Shown one piece after another: positions 24,246-36,554 of a stretch of 64,000 nt of DNA (the first letter of the stretch is position 1; every line of letters begins with the position of its first letter). Under the pieces are notes generated by a model. That model saw only the letters and a program-made list of their open reading frames with translations, was not told the origin of the DNA and did not search any database. The translations under genes were made by a program, and so were the position numbers. Origin of the DNA: Sclerodactyla briareus (Eukaryota; Echinodermata; Holothuroidea; Dendrochirotida; Sclerodactylidae); NCBI GenBank assembly GCA_026419785.1, contig JAODTK010005546.1:62001-126000 (forward strand), in the 5' to 3' direction.

Positions 24246-25019
24246 AGGCAAAAGAATAATATCAGCGGACACGTGTCGCGAGGATAGGATATATTCATTG
24301 AGAGACAGTGCAGCTACACACCCACAACCCATATACCCATGGACATACGGGGCTATAAGATGTTACAAGTGTAGGAGACTCACTTTTCCAGTTTCAACAG
24401 ATGGCAAGGGCAGATCGCAGTAAGTTACTATCTCTGCCCCCGATCCCTCAAGGAAAGAGTGTGTCCCAGACACGACGGACAAGCTCGGACGCATGTGGCA
24501 AACAGAGTGAGGAACCATTGATAGATAAACACATTGGTCAGGGGGAATCATAGCTCCTTGAAAATGTGGAAAGGGTAAAAACAATGGTATCAAACAAGCA
24601 AGAAAAACATTGCTCTTTTGATCGATCATCGACGGGGATAGAAGATTCTACTGTGGACCTTGCAATAAATAAGCTTCCCCCCCCCCCCCCTCCAGTTCTA
24701 TTAAGGGTGCTCATCTAATGCGGAGAACCACTCCTGTACAAGGCTTGGTAAGGTGCAGTCTTCATGCTGCGCTTTTCATCAGTTGAAAATCCGTCACAAC
24801 ATACATGGAATGAGGTTATATCTCTCTGGTGGTACCCTGGTGTGAAGATGAGCGCAAACCAACTGCCAACCCCTCGTTCTTCCCTCCTCCAGTCTTTCTT
24901 TTCCATTTTTTTAGCTTAAATGCACAAAATGGCAACAGGTACTATATGAAAGCATTGGTATGACCTCTCCGAGTGGTGGGAGTGCTGTACTAAACTGGGC
25001 TAACCACTCATTCAGAATA
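24246..25019. other. No gene seen
   Basis: Unassigned. A C-run lies at about 24,678-24,692. Minus-strand frames at 24,363-24,629 and 24,715-24,906 have no supporting splice sites or motifs. Confidence 0.45.
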
Positions 25020-25650
25020 TGCTCCACACTGCCAGCCTTCATGCATCAATGAAGTTAAAGTTGTTGAAGTCATGCCCATGACCTAGTCTGCAATGGATTA
25101 TCGAAAGTACCCTCCTAAGAGCCCTTCACCCAACTCCCCAGCTAAAAACTGCCTGACACTGCATCTAACTGTTACCCAAATGAATCAAGGGGGTTGTTCC
25201 ACCCATGGCAATGTGTTACCAGAGTAGCACCTTCCCCCCCTCAGTCTTGTATGTCCTCACTGCCACCCCTTCCCTTCCTCGTCTTCCCCCAAAATGACTA
25301 ACGGTACTTCTACCGTGGCCCGCTGAGATGAATCAAGGAGGTTGTTATAACCCTGCCCATGACTATTAGTTTCAGCCAAAGCACTGATGTTAGCAAGAGT
25401 ACGCCTTCTCTCTAGAAACTCTCTCAGACCCCCCCCCCCCCCCCATCACAGCCCCAAATGACACTGTATAACACTGATTTCTTATTGTACTGCACCCCCG
25501 ATTTATCTTGGAGGTTGTCAAAGCCATGAACATGAGCTTCCATGGTGCCCCGTGCTCCCTATCCCACCCAGCTCAGCCCCCTCCCTATAGACATCCCCAC
25601 TAAACCTCTATCGTACATGTCTGGCTGTCGTTAGCAGCTTTCTGCAGCTT
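25020..25650. repeat. Degenerate tandem repeat, ~135-175-bp unit, 4 copies
   Basis: The block 'gatgaatcaagg.ggttgtt..cc.tgcccatga' recurs in varied form near 25,045, 25,185, 25,330 and 25,503. It is preceded each time by a run like 'actgcctgacactgcatcta' or 'aatgacactgtataacactg'. C-rich stretches lie between units. Confidence 0.6.
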
Positions 25651-26459
25651 ATCCAAGTGACTCGGCCAGCACAGGCATCTTGAAGTGCTGTAGTTCCCTG
25701 AACCAGCAAATCCCGGAGAGGGCCCGTAGGTATTGGAGAAGAATTATCAGGGAGCACATGATCGATCAAGAAGATTCATCACCTGCGTAAGGGAATGACA
25801 TATGAACATTTCACTTGTGGGAGGTATACAGTATGAAATACAAATGTTCAAAGCAGGATAGTTTGAATGGTTTAGGAGAGGACAATGAGCAGCACACTTC
25901 ATCACTATTGGCATTCATGCATTAATATCACACAATAAGCCGCCCCTGCTGCTTGCTGATTTCGAAGTAGAAGTACCTTCTACACATGTTTAGTTCTCTT
26001 TTTTGGGATGGGGGGGGGGGGGGTTTGGGGGGTGAATAGGGGGGGTCCTTTAGAGACATACCAGTTGATATGGCTACATTGGAACAATATGACCCTCCTA
26101 AACTCCACTAGGGGCACTAGGGACGAATTGAGACACATCTCATTTTTATTGAAACCTCACTTAAGATATTATCAGTGATAATGACGTTACAAAGTTACCA
26201 TACAGATATTTTTTGTAATTTACACAGGTTGTACCGAAGGAGGCTGGGTAGACAAATGAACATTCTGTTTACAAGTCTACATAGGTAAGAGAGGTGAGTG
26301 TGGATCATTCAATCACACATTCTGTCCAGCCATCTGTAATAGGACCAAGATATACCATGGGACTAGTGTAATTGACTAAACAGAGGTGTTTCACACAGCA
26401 CAGAGTGATGACGCTAGCTGTAGTATACAGTCACCGTTCCCCAAGGTAACCTGTATTAC
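25651..26459. other. No gene seen; G-rich tract 26,005-26,046
   Basis: A G-run of 14, then TTT, then further G-runs of six, two and seven: four or more G-tracts within about 45 bases, compatible with a G-quadruplex on the plus strand. Otherwise unassigned. Confidence 0.5.
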
Positions 26460-26641
26460 CTTCAATGCATCGTCCTCTATCCTATCCATACCTCCATTAT
26501 AGGGCAGCCAATCACATTGAACCCCTTGCTTAGCCGGGAACTTGTTCCACCTGGCAATAGCAGTAGGACCCGCTTCAGGACCACGCGATCCTCCTCTGCT
26601 CCCTGGCCACAAACTCACTGGCAACCCGTCCTGTGTAGGTC
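26460..26641 (-). CDS. Isolated candidate coding exon, unidentified
   Basis: Acceptor cccataattctgcag ends at 26,642 and donor gtaatac starts at 26,459, giving a 182-base exon on the minus strand. The first part reads TYTGRVASEFVAREQRRIAW; one base later the frame changes and reads GPTAIARWNKFPAKQGVQCD and WLPYNGGMDRIEDDALK up to the donor. One indel near 26,575 would make it continuous. Both halves look like protein, with codon-like base usage and none of the repeats seen around them. The nearest convincing exons are over 18 kb away, so the rest of the gene is probably in long introns or outside the window. Family unknown. Confidence 0.4.
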
Positions 26642-27860
26642 CTGCAGAATTATGGGGAAAAGAGAATGATGTGAGGCCACTCGCCCATGGCAAACATCAA
26701 CTAGACATGCATGACATGCAGAAGGCCTCTAAGCATAGCTTTGTGAAGAAGGATATCGTTTTACATGTACCAATTTTTGTTTGCAGTTTGACTGATTATG
26801 GAATTGGTGCATCAGCGACCTCAAATGACACCAGTGACTTCATATCGACCTTCACTTCTTCAGGGACAAATTTAGTCACATCAACCTTTTTTTATATTAT
26901 CTGAAATGTACAAGACATGTCAACTTAATTTCAGATGACTTGACTCCCACCAAGTTTTGATAAAATCTCTACCAACTTGTTTTTTTTTCATAATCATGTA
27001 TTTTTCATGTGAAGTTTTGGCCTGGCCTAGTCATGTGGCAATGTCCACAATCCTACCAGATTTCTCATTTGGGTGGAATGTGGTGCCAAGCAATCTAGAC
27101 AATGGGCTGAGGTTTGTGCGAATAACCTGACTTCTCTGGAGACAGTGGAGATGCAGCTACACACCCAAACTCATAAAATCTCCAGATGCTTGTGTCACCC
27201 TTTACCTCACATGAATGTGGAGATATCAATATGAATGCAAAAAAGGTTTCAAGATGAAATCTTGCCAACAAGTAATGAACAATTTTTACAACAACTGCAA
27301 ACATAACATAGGCTTAACTTTCCAGGTTTTAAGGGACTTGTCGTACAATACATGACAACACAAGACAAAAAATACAGAACATTGCCGAAATGTGCATACC
27401 GCTGCCATATGTACTAGGGTATTTAAACACCTTTTTTTCTTCTATCATAGTTTGTCATTATTTTTGAGCAAGCTTCCCAATGTTTTGCTAAAATATAGAT
27501 TTTGCCACATTCCACTCTACGAAGCCACACACTGAAAACATCTGTTTCTGTGAAATTAATAAGAAAATCGGTCCTATGTACATGGGCGGGCTGAAGTAGT
27601 GTACCATTTTTATTTTCTATTAACCGTTTAAAGCCACTAAGCAGCAGGCCAGGGCTGAATGTTTGTACTCCTGGCAACTTTGGTTGGACACCACCAGCAA
27701 GTTTCAATTGTAATTTAAATTTTCATGTCAACTAGAAGTTTACTGCCTTTATTTTGGTAGGACCAAGGGCTCTGATCACTTTCTTGACTTCTGCATTGAG
27801 GATGACCAGGGCTTCAAATGAGAGAATCCACCCGCAGAAGCTAGCTCACATGCATTAATA
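26642..27860. other. No gene seen
   Basis: AT-rich, without splice-bounded frames or repeats I can define. The minus-strand frame 27,423-27,707 (94 codons) lacks support. Confidence 0.45.
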
Positions 27861-29329
27861 CAAGTGCTGAAGGAACAACTCGAGTTTGGCTCGTCTCGAG
27901 ACCTTTTCTCGAGTCCTTTTTTCCAGGACTCGGCCTCGGATCGAAGTTCAATGCCTCGACTCGGACTCGCCCATAGTCACTCGGGAACTCGGTAGGAGTT
28001 CTGGTCCGAGTCCTCTATTTTTACAAATACAGAACTTGATTTTTCGATCTACAATTAGACAATCAAAAATACGCACTCGCTCTACCAAAAAGTACCAAAC
28101 TGTTCCCATCGTAACTGTCCGACTGCCCGGGTCTAAATCATGAGAAATGAATCATTCGCACACCCTCGCATGTTTACGGGTCACTTAATCAATTTGCGAT
28201 AACATAATACATGCTAACGAAAACTTACATTGTGCCGAAAAGTTGCTATTTAGAAAAAAACTGTTTGATTATAATCAGCATGGCCAAATATATCCATAAT
28301 TTTTGGAATCGAATCACATGATGTGATACCTGCTAACCGCCGAACGTTACGTATTATTCCTGTTTATACTTATACATAACACAACATAACACCACCTGGA
28401 AATACTGTTTTCGGAAGATTTATAGCCTAGCTTTCATCTCACATGTGCCAATTTATGTTAGGATACGTTCTTAACAATTGCTTCTCATATTATGTATGTA
28501 ACTCACATGACAGTGGGTATTCTACTTTTCTGCTAATGGTTAAATCAATGTGAATAGATAATGACGGAAGTTACCGGCAGGCGGGGTTTTTGGTGTAATG
28601 TATTCTCTGTAATTCATTGGAGTGCAATTGCGTTTGCCCCCGCGAACATTTGCAGTAAACACTTGCGATATTTCTGGTCGAGATGCGTCGCTCCTTTTCT
28701 TCATGTGAATGCCATATATAACGCATAGTGAGGGGGGTACGGTAGTGAAAAAGGATAATGTATGTGGATAAAAAGAGTGATTCACAGGCAAGGGCAGCGA
28801 TTTGTGTGGCGATTGGGGGGGGCGGGGAGGCGATTGAATACTATCTCAGAGGAGCGCCCACATAGGTTGGCGCGTAGCGGTAAGAAAAAGGTTCGTTGAA
28901 AGACCCCTATTGCAGAGACGGCACTTCCGTGCCTCATGGAACAGTAAGCAACATTCCTAAATTGCTAACACATTTTTATTTAAGAGAAAGGTTCTCCAAA
29001 AACTATCGCCTTAGGGAACAATTCAAGGTTTTGCGTTTGGTTGTTGTGACATTCTGAAATACGATGCAAGTGAGGTTACGGTAATGAGCGGAGAAATGGA
29101 AATGGGCAATTGCAAACAACCACTACATTCGCGCACGAAGCGCGGATCTTGCCAAGATGGCAATTGACCAACGACATTGCACGGACCCCTATCACTTAGA
29201 TAGGACCTGGTTTTCTACTCAAAAATTACGGCCCTCAGTTTTTTATTCCTTGACGAAGTTCAGAGGAACTCTATGTAGTCATTGTCGCGTGTGTGTGTGT
29301 GAAGGCCAGCTTGTGAACATGTAACGTGA

Positions 29330-29720
29330 TCAGGTCTCAGTAGATTTTTGGTATAGGTCGGGGTGTAGTCTGGTCAAAAATAGGAAAAATTGTGAAAAGT
29401 CAATAATTTGGCTAATTTTGGCTTGTGAACACGTGACTCGACCCCACCGGATTGATGAAGCTCATACTTGGTATGTGTATTCCCCATGATGAGTTCATGC
29501 GACACGATCGGTCGGGGTCAGGTCAGAGGTATCTTTGGTCACCAGAGGTCAAAGTATGAAACCTCGTACACACGTAAGTCCAGTATGTTGGTTGCGTCCA
29601 AGTTGAATTTGATGTATAGCTTCCTTATGGGGAGTACAGAGTATAAGCCACAGGCAGAACCGCAACTGCGCGGAAAGCGCGCGAAAATGCTGCGCTTTTG
29701 GACATTCCAGTGAAAAGTCA
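29330..29720 (-). repeat. Single inverted copy of the ~300-bp satellite unit
   Basis: On the minus strand it reads 'actcatcatgggga', 'cacataccaagtatgagctt', 'catcaatcc', then 'gggtcgagtcacgtg', matching the unit of the array at 37.4-38.4 kb. It lies inside the TIR-bounded segment and in opposite orientation to the array. Confidence 0.75.
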
Positions 29721-30159
29721 GGCAATCTTTGGATATAACGTTCTTCACCTGAATTTTGAATCGTGTCTTTGCACGAAGCTGTGGCGTTCCATGGCCGGAT
29801 GTTAGACGGGATTTGAGGGGTTCCAACCGCACCGTCATGTGCCTGTCCCTTTAGTATGTGCACCGTACACGCACCAACTTTCAACAAGTGGTTTTTTTTC
29901 ACTCACTACCCACTCAACTGATTGCTGAATACACTATTTTAAGTTTGCAATAGACCATATATGCCAAAAAATTCACAGTTCCGCCAGGTGTTAGACTTAC
30001 CCCCTCGCCTCAACCTCCTTCCCTTCAAAACCGAAAGTTACAATTTGGGGCATTCCATCGAAAATTAGGCAATATTGGATATCAGGGCTTTTCTCCACTT
30101 TTTTCACTCAACTTGATCATATAGGGTATTAGCATTGGTTTAAACAGGGTTACTTTGGA

Positions 30160-30320
30160 TATGCGGTTTGGATAAAGTGTGAGCAACCCAAATTTATAGC
30201 AGTCAACCCAAAAATTGGGGGGTGGAGACAAAAGCATGCATCCCCCCAACCAAAATATTGGGGGGGACGCCATCCCCCCCCATCCCCCCATGATCGCCGC
30301 CCTTGTCACAGGGAGGGAGG
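30160..30320. repeat. G/C-run inverted repeat segment
   Basis: 'ccaaaaattggggggtgg' and 'atccccccaaccaaaatatt' face each other, followed by further 'gggggggac' and 'ccccccccatcccccc' runs. It resembles the heart of a short foldback element. No gene. Confidence 0.45.
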
Positions 30321-31581
30321 AATGGTTCAATGATGAAGAAAGCTCCCATAAAAAAGTAGATGAATGTGGAAGAGAGCAATTTCATTCTCTATGCTCTTCA
30401 ATGATGGTTAATGCATGGCAATCGATAGTTTACAAATTTGATTTTCAAATTCAGGTCATATTTTCATTTGGGAATGTTGCCGTACGCTCCAGGGAGTCCA
30501 GGCCTACAAGACAACTCATCACCCAAAGTATAGTCATTATTGCCCTGCACATCTCAGCTATCAGAAGTAAAATCATTAGACCTTTGATATTCGGCATGAG
30601 GTATGACCAGCCCAGTACTCTTTCAAAGTTCTCGTTATGTCAGTATATTGTCGATCATTAGCCGCTGCATTCAAAACATTGCCCGATATATAGCAATATT
30701 TGTTAAAAGGGCAACTGCAGGTTGATTCATTCAGGAGCTAATTTATTAGCTGGATAAAAACTAAATGCATCAGTCCAAACCGGAAGATCATAGGACTTTC
30801 CGTTACAGAGTTATAGTCATTGAAGTTTGTGTATTGTGAAGCATGTGTATTGCGCAAAGAAAAAAATCGAAATGCAAATCCCATCATGCAATAATAAATT
30901 GATGTCATACTTGCACAACCCTGCAAACATTCTTTGTTTCTATTGAAATTCAACCATTAATTTCAAATTCAAACATTAATTTTCACTCGAAAAACATTTA
31001 GTCTATGGGAAGGATTCCTGTAGTTGGGTTGGCAGGTGTTGATAGTTCCTTTGGTGAGAGAAGACTCCCAAACTTCTTTTAAATGTTGACTTATTCACAA
31101 AATGAAACAATCAAATACAGAACATAATTTCTGTGCTGTCCATGTGTGACGCCATGCGTATTGCGCAATTGGGATTCTCCCCAGTTTCTCTGCCCTAATG
31201 GCTCAAACTTTGAAGGCCAATACTCATCAACATCGTATTGAAATGAGGGTTTGGACCTACAGATACAGTTTTCCATTCTCCACAATATAACCTCTGTTGT
31301 AACCAGCCCTGCAGTGGTCCTTCAAGTTTTGCTCTAAATTTGTAAAATAGTACAGGTCAAATTTGCATAAGGATTCGAGGACTCGGACTCGGACACTGTG
31401 ATTCGGACTCGGAAGCCGATGACTCGGAACTGATGACTCGGACTCGGATTGAGAGGACTCCACTCCAGCACTGATAACTACATAGGCCCTACACTGAAGT
31501 GTCAGTCTGCCAACAAAATATTGAAATAGTAATTGCTGCATTTATTAGTTGGGCCTACCTAAATGTGACCAAGTGAAGACC

Positions 31582-31616
31582 CCAGGGGCTATTTGCCCCA
31601 CAAAAATAGCCCCTGG
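31582..31616. repeat. Perfect 13-bp hairpin
   Basis: CCAGGGGCTATTT and AAATAGCCCCTGG flank a 9-base loop. A second, looser CAGGGGGCTAATAGCCC block follows at about 31,658. There is no T-tract or gene end beside it, so a terminator role is not indicated. Confidence 0.8.
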
Positions 31617-31699
31617 TTTATTAAATTCATTAGGGACTGGGGTGTTATTGAGTATTCAGGGGGCTAATAGCCCTGTGCCCCCCCCCCCACCCTCAGCAG

Positions 31700-33164
31700 G
31701 TGTGCTGATGATATTGTTCCAGGTTGATGCTATTTTACAGGTTGACGGTTGATGGCTATGTGCTCATGAGTGAGTGAGAGGTAGATTTTGTTTTGCTGAA
31801 AAAATCGCTATTTCACCTTGACGTTTGGCGTTCTCAAGTTTTGTCATCATCTGGATTAGTGCGGTCATAAGGCCACCTGACTTCTTCTCCATTCCAGGCT
31901 TGATTCGTTTGCATGCAGTCTGCGAGGCTCACCACATCTTCCTTCGCAACTCTGGCGGGCATACCAATGGTAGTCGTTCCTGGACCTCAGGGCAACATAA
32001 CACTAAAATAATGAAATGTACATCATTAGTCAGGAACAATCTTTCAGGACTGAGTGAAACATACTACCAATGACTCCCTGGTATTGAAAGGTTTCACTGT
32101 GAGCGAATTGCTTTTTTCACATCTCTTTCACTAATATATATACCTATCTAGACTGACCATTCAAGTCCTAAATCCCAGACTAGCCCTCATCCTTTCAGCT
32201 TTTTCCTAAACACAGAACCCTTTTGATGACACAGAGAGTTTTTCCTTTGTTTTGTTTTTAAACCAAACACTTTTTCCACCTTTCATTCCTGCTTGACGAA
32301 ATCTTTATTAAGAGTTTTATGAATAAAATCGTGCTTTCTGGTCGTTTTACCTGTATAGTAATACACCATTAAAACCTTATAACAGCATGTGCCTATAAAT
32401 CCAGGGGATCTTTCAACAAGAGTTTGAACCTGAGATGAGGTTAAACTATGCTAATAAGGGGAAGAAGAATGAGTATTAGATGCTGAGATGCGGGGTTGTG
32501 GTAGGAATGCTCATAACAAACACCCTTTTTCCTGAACTCATCACAGATTAGCCTAATACCGTTTAAAAGCCTAAACCGCAGAATTTTGTTTACCTACCTT
32601 CTGAAGGATTTTTTTGCCAGGGGATGCCTCTATGCTAACCTGATTTGTGGCAATCCTCCCCTGTAAAGACGAAACCTAAAAGATTGTAATTACAATGCAT
32701 GGAACCTTTCGCTGGATGATCTATTTTATCTCTCTCCAGCTGGACAATAAGTGGACCCTATTTTATTAGTGAATAATAATATCAAGTGTAATTCGTTTAT
32801 TGTGTTGGGTAGGCCACCACTAAATGGTTAATTAAAATTTTACATATACACCAACATTTCTGGCTTACATCCAGAACAGATGGGAGGTGCCTGGCATGAT
32901 CTATATGCCTTACGCACTTAATGTCAGATGTTTATTTCAACACTGAATTTGTGCCCATTACACCCACAGGTATGACCGACTGCCACACCGTGTGATACGT
33001 ACAGGTGCAATATTAAGAGCTGTAAGAATAGTATGCAAAATCTTATGGCAGTAGAAGGTAGTAAATAGCATAGGCCGGGGAGGGGGATGGGGAGCATGGG
33101 GCAATGACTAGGAAGTGAACAGCAGCAACCCTTGAAATTTGAATATAGAAAGAGGGTACCTATA
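31700..33164. other. No gene seen
   Basis: Unassigned AT-rich sequence. The frames at 31,825-32,073 plus and 32,924-33,187 minus have no motif or splice support. Confidence 0.45.
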
Positions 33165-34155
33165 GCGGGGACCGCCCGATTTTTCATAAAGCCTTATTCA
33201 AAGGCCTTTCAATTTCACTAAGGCCCAATATATCTAACGTGCACATTTTCGGAAAAAGGGTCCGTTATTTCACTCAATGCCCACAAAAGGTCTATATCAT
33301 AATGACCAACAGTCCGATTTCATAATAAAAAAGGGGGTCTTTGATCATAAGGTCCGATATTCATAATGGCCGAAAAGGCCGTTTTCATAAGTATCAAAGG
33401 GTCGGTTCTTCATAACGATCCTAAGGTCCGATTCATAAATAGTTAAAAAGGTCCGATATTCAATATGGCGAAAAGGGTCCGTAATTCATAAGAGCGAAAG
33501 GGACTGTTTATTCTTAGCAAAATAGTCCGTTATTCATAATCGCAGAAAAGGCCCATTATTCATATAGTGGAAAGAGTCCGTTATTCATAAAGCAAAAGAG
33601 GTCGTTATCCATATCGCGAAAAAGGTCCGTGATTCATAAGTGTTTCTTTTCAATGAATATACTTGCACACGGATGATCTACCTATGAGAGTCCGCAAGGA
33701 TTCAAAACCCAAACTGCACCTTTTTGTCATCTGCGATCCCTGGCAGACCCGACTGGTGTTTTGTTTCCTCTATGATACCGGACCTTTTCCAATTATGATA
33801 TCTACCCTTTTCCCTCTTATGAATAACTGACCTTTTTCTTATTAGGAATATTCGAGGACCTTTCTTTTCATTATGAATGTCGGACTTTTTCTCTATTATG
33901 AATAACGGACCCTTTTTCCTATTAGGAAATAAAACGACCTTTTTCCCTATTATGAAATAACAGAACTTTTCCTTTTTATGAATAACGGATCGTTTTCACT
34001 ATTATGAATATCGGACCTCCTGTTGTGATTATGAATATCGGACCTTATGAATAAAGAACCTTTCGGCCATTATGAATAACGACCTTATGAAAAAAGTCCT
34101 TCTGACAAACGGCCCTTATGAATAAAAAACCCTTATGAACAATCGGGCTTCCCCC
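33165..34155. mobile_element. Foldback element with opposed minisatellite arms
   Basis: Left arm (33,165-33,640): about a dozen ~32-40-bp repeats like 'aaaggtccgttattcataa' in plus orientation. Right arm (33,770-34,155): the complement, 'ttatgaataacggaccttt', repeated about ten times. A unique centre of ~130 bp separates them. The outer ends match in inverted form: 'gcggggaccgcccgattttt' on the left and, read inward on the minus strand, 'gacgggggaagcccgattgt' on the right. There is no coding frame. The two arms could pair over some 400 bp. Confidence 0.85.
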
Positions 34156-34179
34156 GTCCATACCAGTATAATTTTTCGT

Positions 34180-34312
34180 GACTGACAATTCCCACCGCGG
34201 ACAATTTCCACCCGGACAATTCCCCCTCAACGGACTGTTTTTTATGGTCAGAAATTAGAGTTAGGGTCATGTTTGGGTGGGAATTGTCCGGCTTGGGAGT
34301 TGTCCGGGAACC
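34180..34312. repeat. Short inverted-repeat element beside the foldback element
   Basis: 'gacaattcccaccgcggaca' with 'cacccggacaattcccc' faces 'gggtgggaattgtccgg' with 'gggagttgtccggg' around a ~50-bp centre. It looks like an independent MITE-like insertion. Confidence 0.65.
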
Positions 34313-36554
34313 TAATTTTTGCTGGTGATGAGGATCGCTGAATTCCCATTTCAATCATTCATCTGAGGATCATCTTCACTTTACTTATCAGGGCTGAAAT
34401 TAACCTACGACTTTCTTTCTTCTCATATTACAATGTCCAATTACCAGTTGGAAACAAAAAACGTCTGGTCTGGCACTATTGCAGAGTACTAATGCTGAAA
34501 GACCTGTCTATTCCCAACTATCGCCCAGTCAGAAATCTACCGTAACTGTGTCTAAATTAGCAAACAGGCACTATGATTAGTTTTAACCAACATTTTAAAG
34601 ACAACACTTGCTCCCAACTTTTGTAAAGACTCACTATGCATTTTCTTTATTAAGGTATTTATATCGATTCACTTCACAACATTCGAATTCCAAACGTCTT
34701 TCACCACCTCATTACATCGATCTGAGCCCTGCTCATGAACATCTTCTCTGAATAATGTCATACATTTGGTGTGTTGCGATGATGCCTTTAAACCGGATAA
34801 GTCTACTAGATTGTCAGTTGTTTTGTATTAACAATAATACTACTTCGATCTTGTAGCCTTGGGATTTTCCAGTTCCACAGGGAAGTATTGCGCCCTGTCA
34901 ACATCCCCTGTTATGCCAGCACCAAGCCATCAGTTGTCAATTTCAACACCAAAGATTTCCATGTCATGGTCGCATGCGAAGATCATTTTCATGAGTCTTT
35001 TAGCCCCAGTGATGGTGGTTTTAGAACATACATGGGACTGGTACGGCTTCCATCAACCGCGCAGAAAGTAGACAAGTGGAATGTGTGCAAGTTACTCAAA
35101 TAAACAAGTCTACACAGAGCAACCAATGTGCAGTACTCAAACCACACAGATTTCCAAGATGAATGTAACAATTATGTGTTTACATGTCAGTGTTTCGCCA
35201 GCTAAGGTGCGCCATTGCGGGGATTCGCGCACTCCTCTCATGATTCCCCCCCCGCAGAGAAATTGTCATATGCGGGAATTTCCCGCACTCTTTTTTACGG
35301 ATGAGATTGTCACAATAACACCAACAAAACAACACACATGAAGCCCAAGTACTTATTTATGGACATAAAAAATATATCTAATATTGTGAAACTACACGAG
35401 CAAGACCACAGAACTCATATGTCTAACGTAGAAAAGCCTTCGTATACATGATGACGACTCAGTTCCTCGGAGCACTACATAACACAACAGCTAATGCGCA
35501 ATACTCCGGTACCCAAGCACCCCATGCAACTCAATTGCTGCACGTAAACAACTCAATAGCCACTTCTAGTTCTAAGTGTATGATGTTTAGGGATGGGCAT
35601 GATATGTACAGTGTCACATCACATATGCACATAGATTAGGCCCTAATATAGATTAGGCTAACGTTACTTTCTACAAAGTTCTGCGTAATCGTAGACATAA
35701 TTTATCAAGGTTAACATAGAATACTTCAAATCTTCCTATTTTGCTAGCTCTTCTTCAAGCTAGGCGTGAGATTTCCAGAGTATTTACCCAATATTTGTCA
35801 TTCACAAGATCTCATCCCTCCCAATAACGATCATTTGTGATAGGTTATACTATAATTGTGTTGAGTAGCCTGCCGGCTAGCCAAGGCTAGGCCACATGTG
35901 TGGGTTTGCTGCGGTGGATGATACGATTTTGCACCAGGCCCAGCTAAATCAAAATAATTCAAACTATTTGTACATGTGATGGATTCCTGCCTAGAATTGC
36001 TTGGGGAGAAGATAACAGATCAGGGGTGGGACAGGTTTGGCTGGTTTTGGAGCATTGGCTCATCGCTCGAGAGTCGAGATTTGAGTGATAATTCAGCTAT
36101 GGCAGTGAACTAATTTGGAGTCTGAGGGGCAAAGATGATCCAGCGCTGACCATAGGCTTAATCTGTTTGGGTCAGTTGCAACAAATGATAGCCGTCACAG
36201 AGGGTGCATAGAGTGGCACCGGTTGGGGTGCTGAGTGGCTGATGGTAGGATGAAGGTCCTAGTCCGCAATTATTTTTTGTAATCAAACATACAATGCATT
36301 TTTGCTGTAGGCGTTGTTTAATAATTCTGAGAAAAACAACCATGCATACAGTTGGTTCCTCCAAACCGGGCTTATTTGGCTTGATTCCCCTGCTGGAAAA
36401 TACAATCGCAAAATGTGATGGCACTGCGATTATGGGTAGCTACAGCCAATCCAACAAATTTTAGAAATCCCCGCCTTCCACTTTTGTCAGATCCCTCCCC
36501 AATTTTTCCGTGGAGGGGGTGAATATCCCCCAAAAATATAAATCCTAGCGCAAC
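34313..36554. other. No supported gene
   Basis: Unassigned. The plus frame 34,888-35,103 (71 codons) is protein-like in places (NFNTKDFHVMVACEDHFHES) but has no clear splice sites or motif. A 'gcggggattcgcgcactc' and 'gcgggaatttcccgcactc' repeat pair lies at 35,216-35,292. Confidence 0.4.

Larger units (their letters stand above)
27861..31473. mobile_element. Candidate TIR element with (GACTCGG)-rich ends, ~3.6 kb
   Basis: The left end reads CAAGTGCTGAAGGAACAACT at 27,861, then CTCGAG/GACTCGG words to about 28,020. The right end, read inward on the minus strand from 31,473, is CAGTGCTGGAGTGGAGTCCT, then the same GACTCGG/CCGAGTC words to about 31,366. So both ends share CARTGCTGRAG and a degenerate (GACTCGG)n arm in inverted orientation. 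Flanks (cattaata and ataactac) give no clear target-site duplication. No transposase frame is visible inside, and the interior holds an unrelated repeat at 29.33-29.72 kb. Two separate insertions of one palindromic element is the alternative. Confidence 0.5.

Noticed and set aside
30082..30661. Opposed frames of 82-148 codons
   Set aside because: They arise over the G/C-run inverted repeat and its flank; no motif in either strand.
34888..35103. 71-codon frame with protein-like sequence (NFNTKDFHVMVACEDHFHES)
   Set aside because: Neither edge has a convincing splice site, and both other frames are also open over part of it.
35216..35292. Repeated 'gcggg..tt..cgcactc' blocks considered as a CRISPR-like or operator array
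   Set aside because: Only two imperfect copies, no regular spacer, and a eukaryotic setting.
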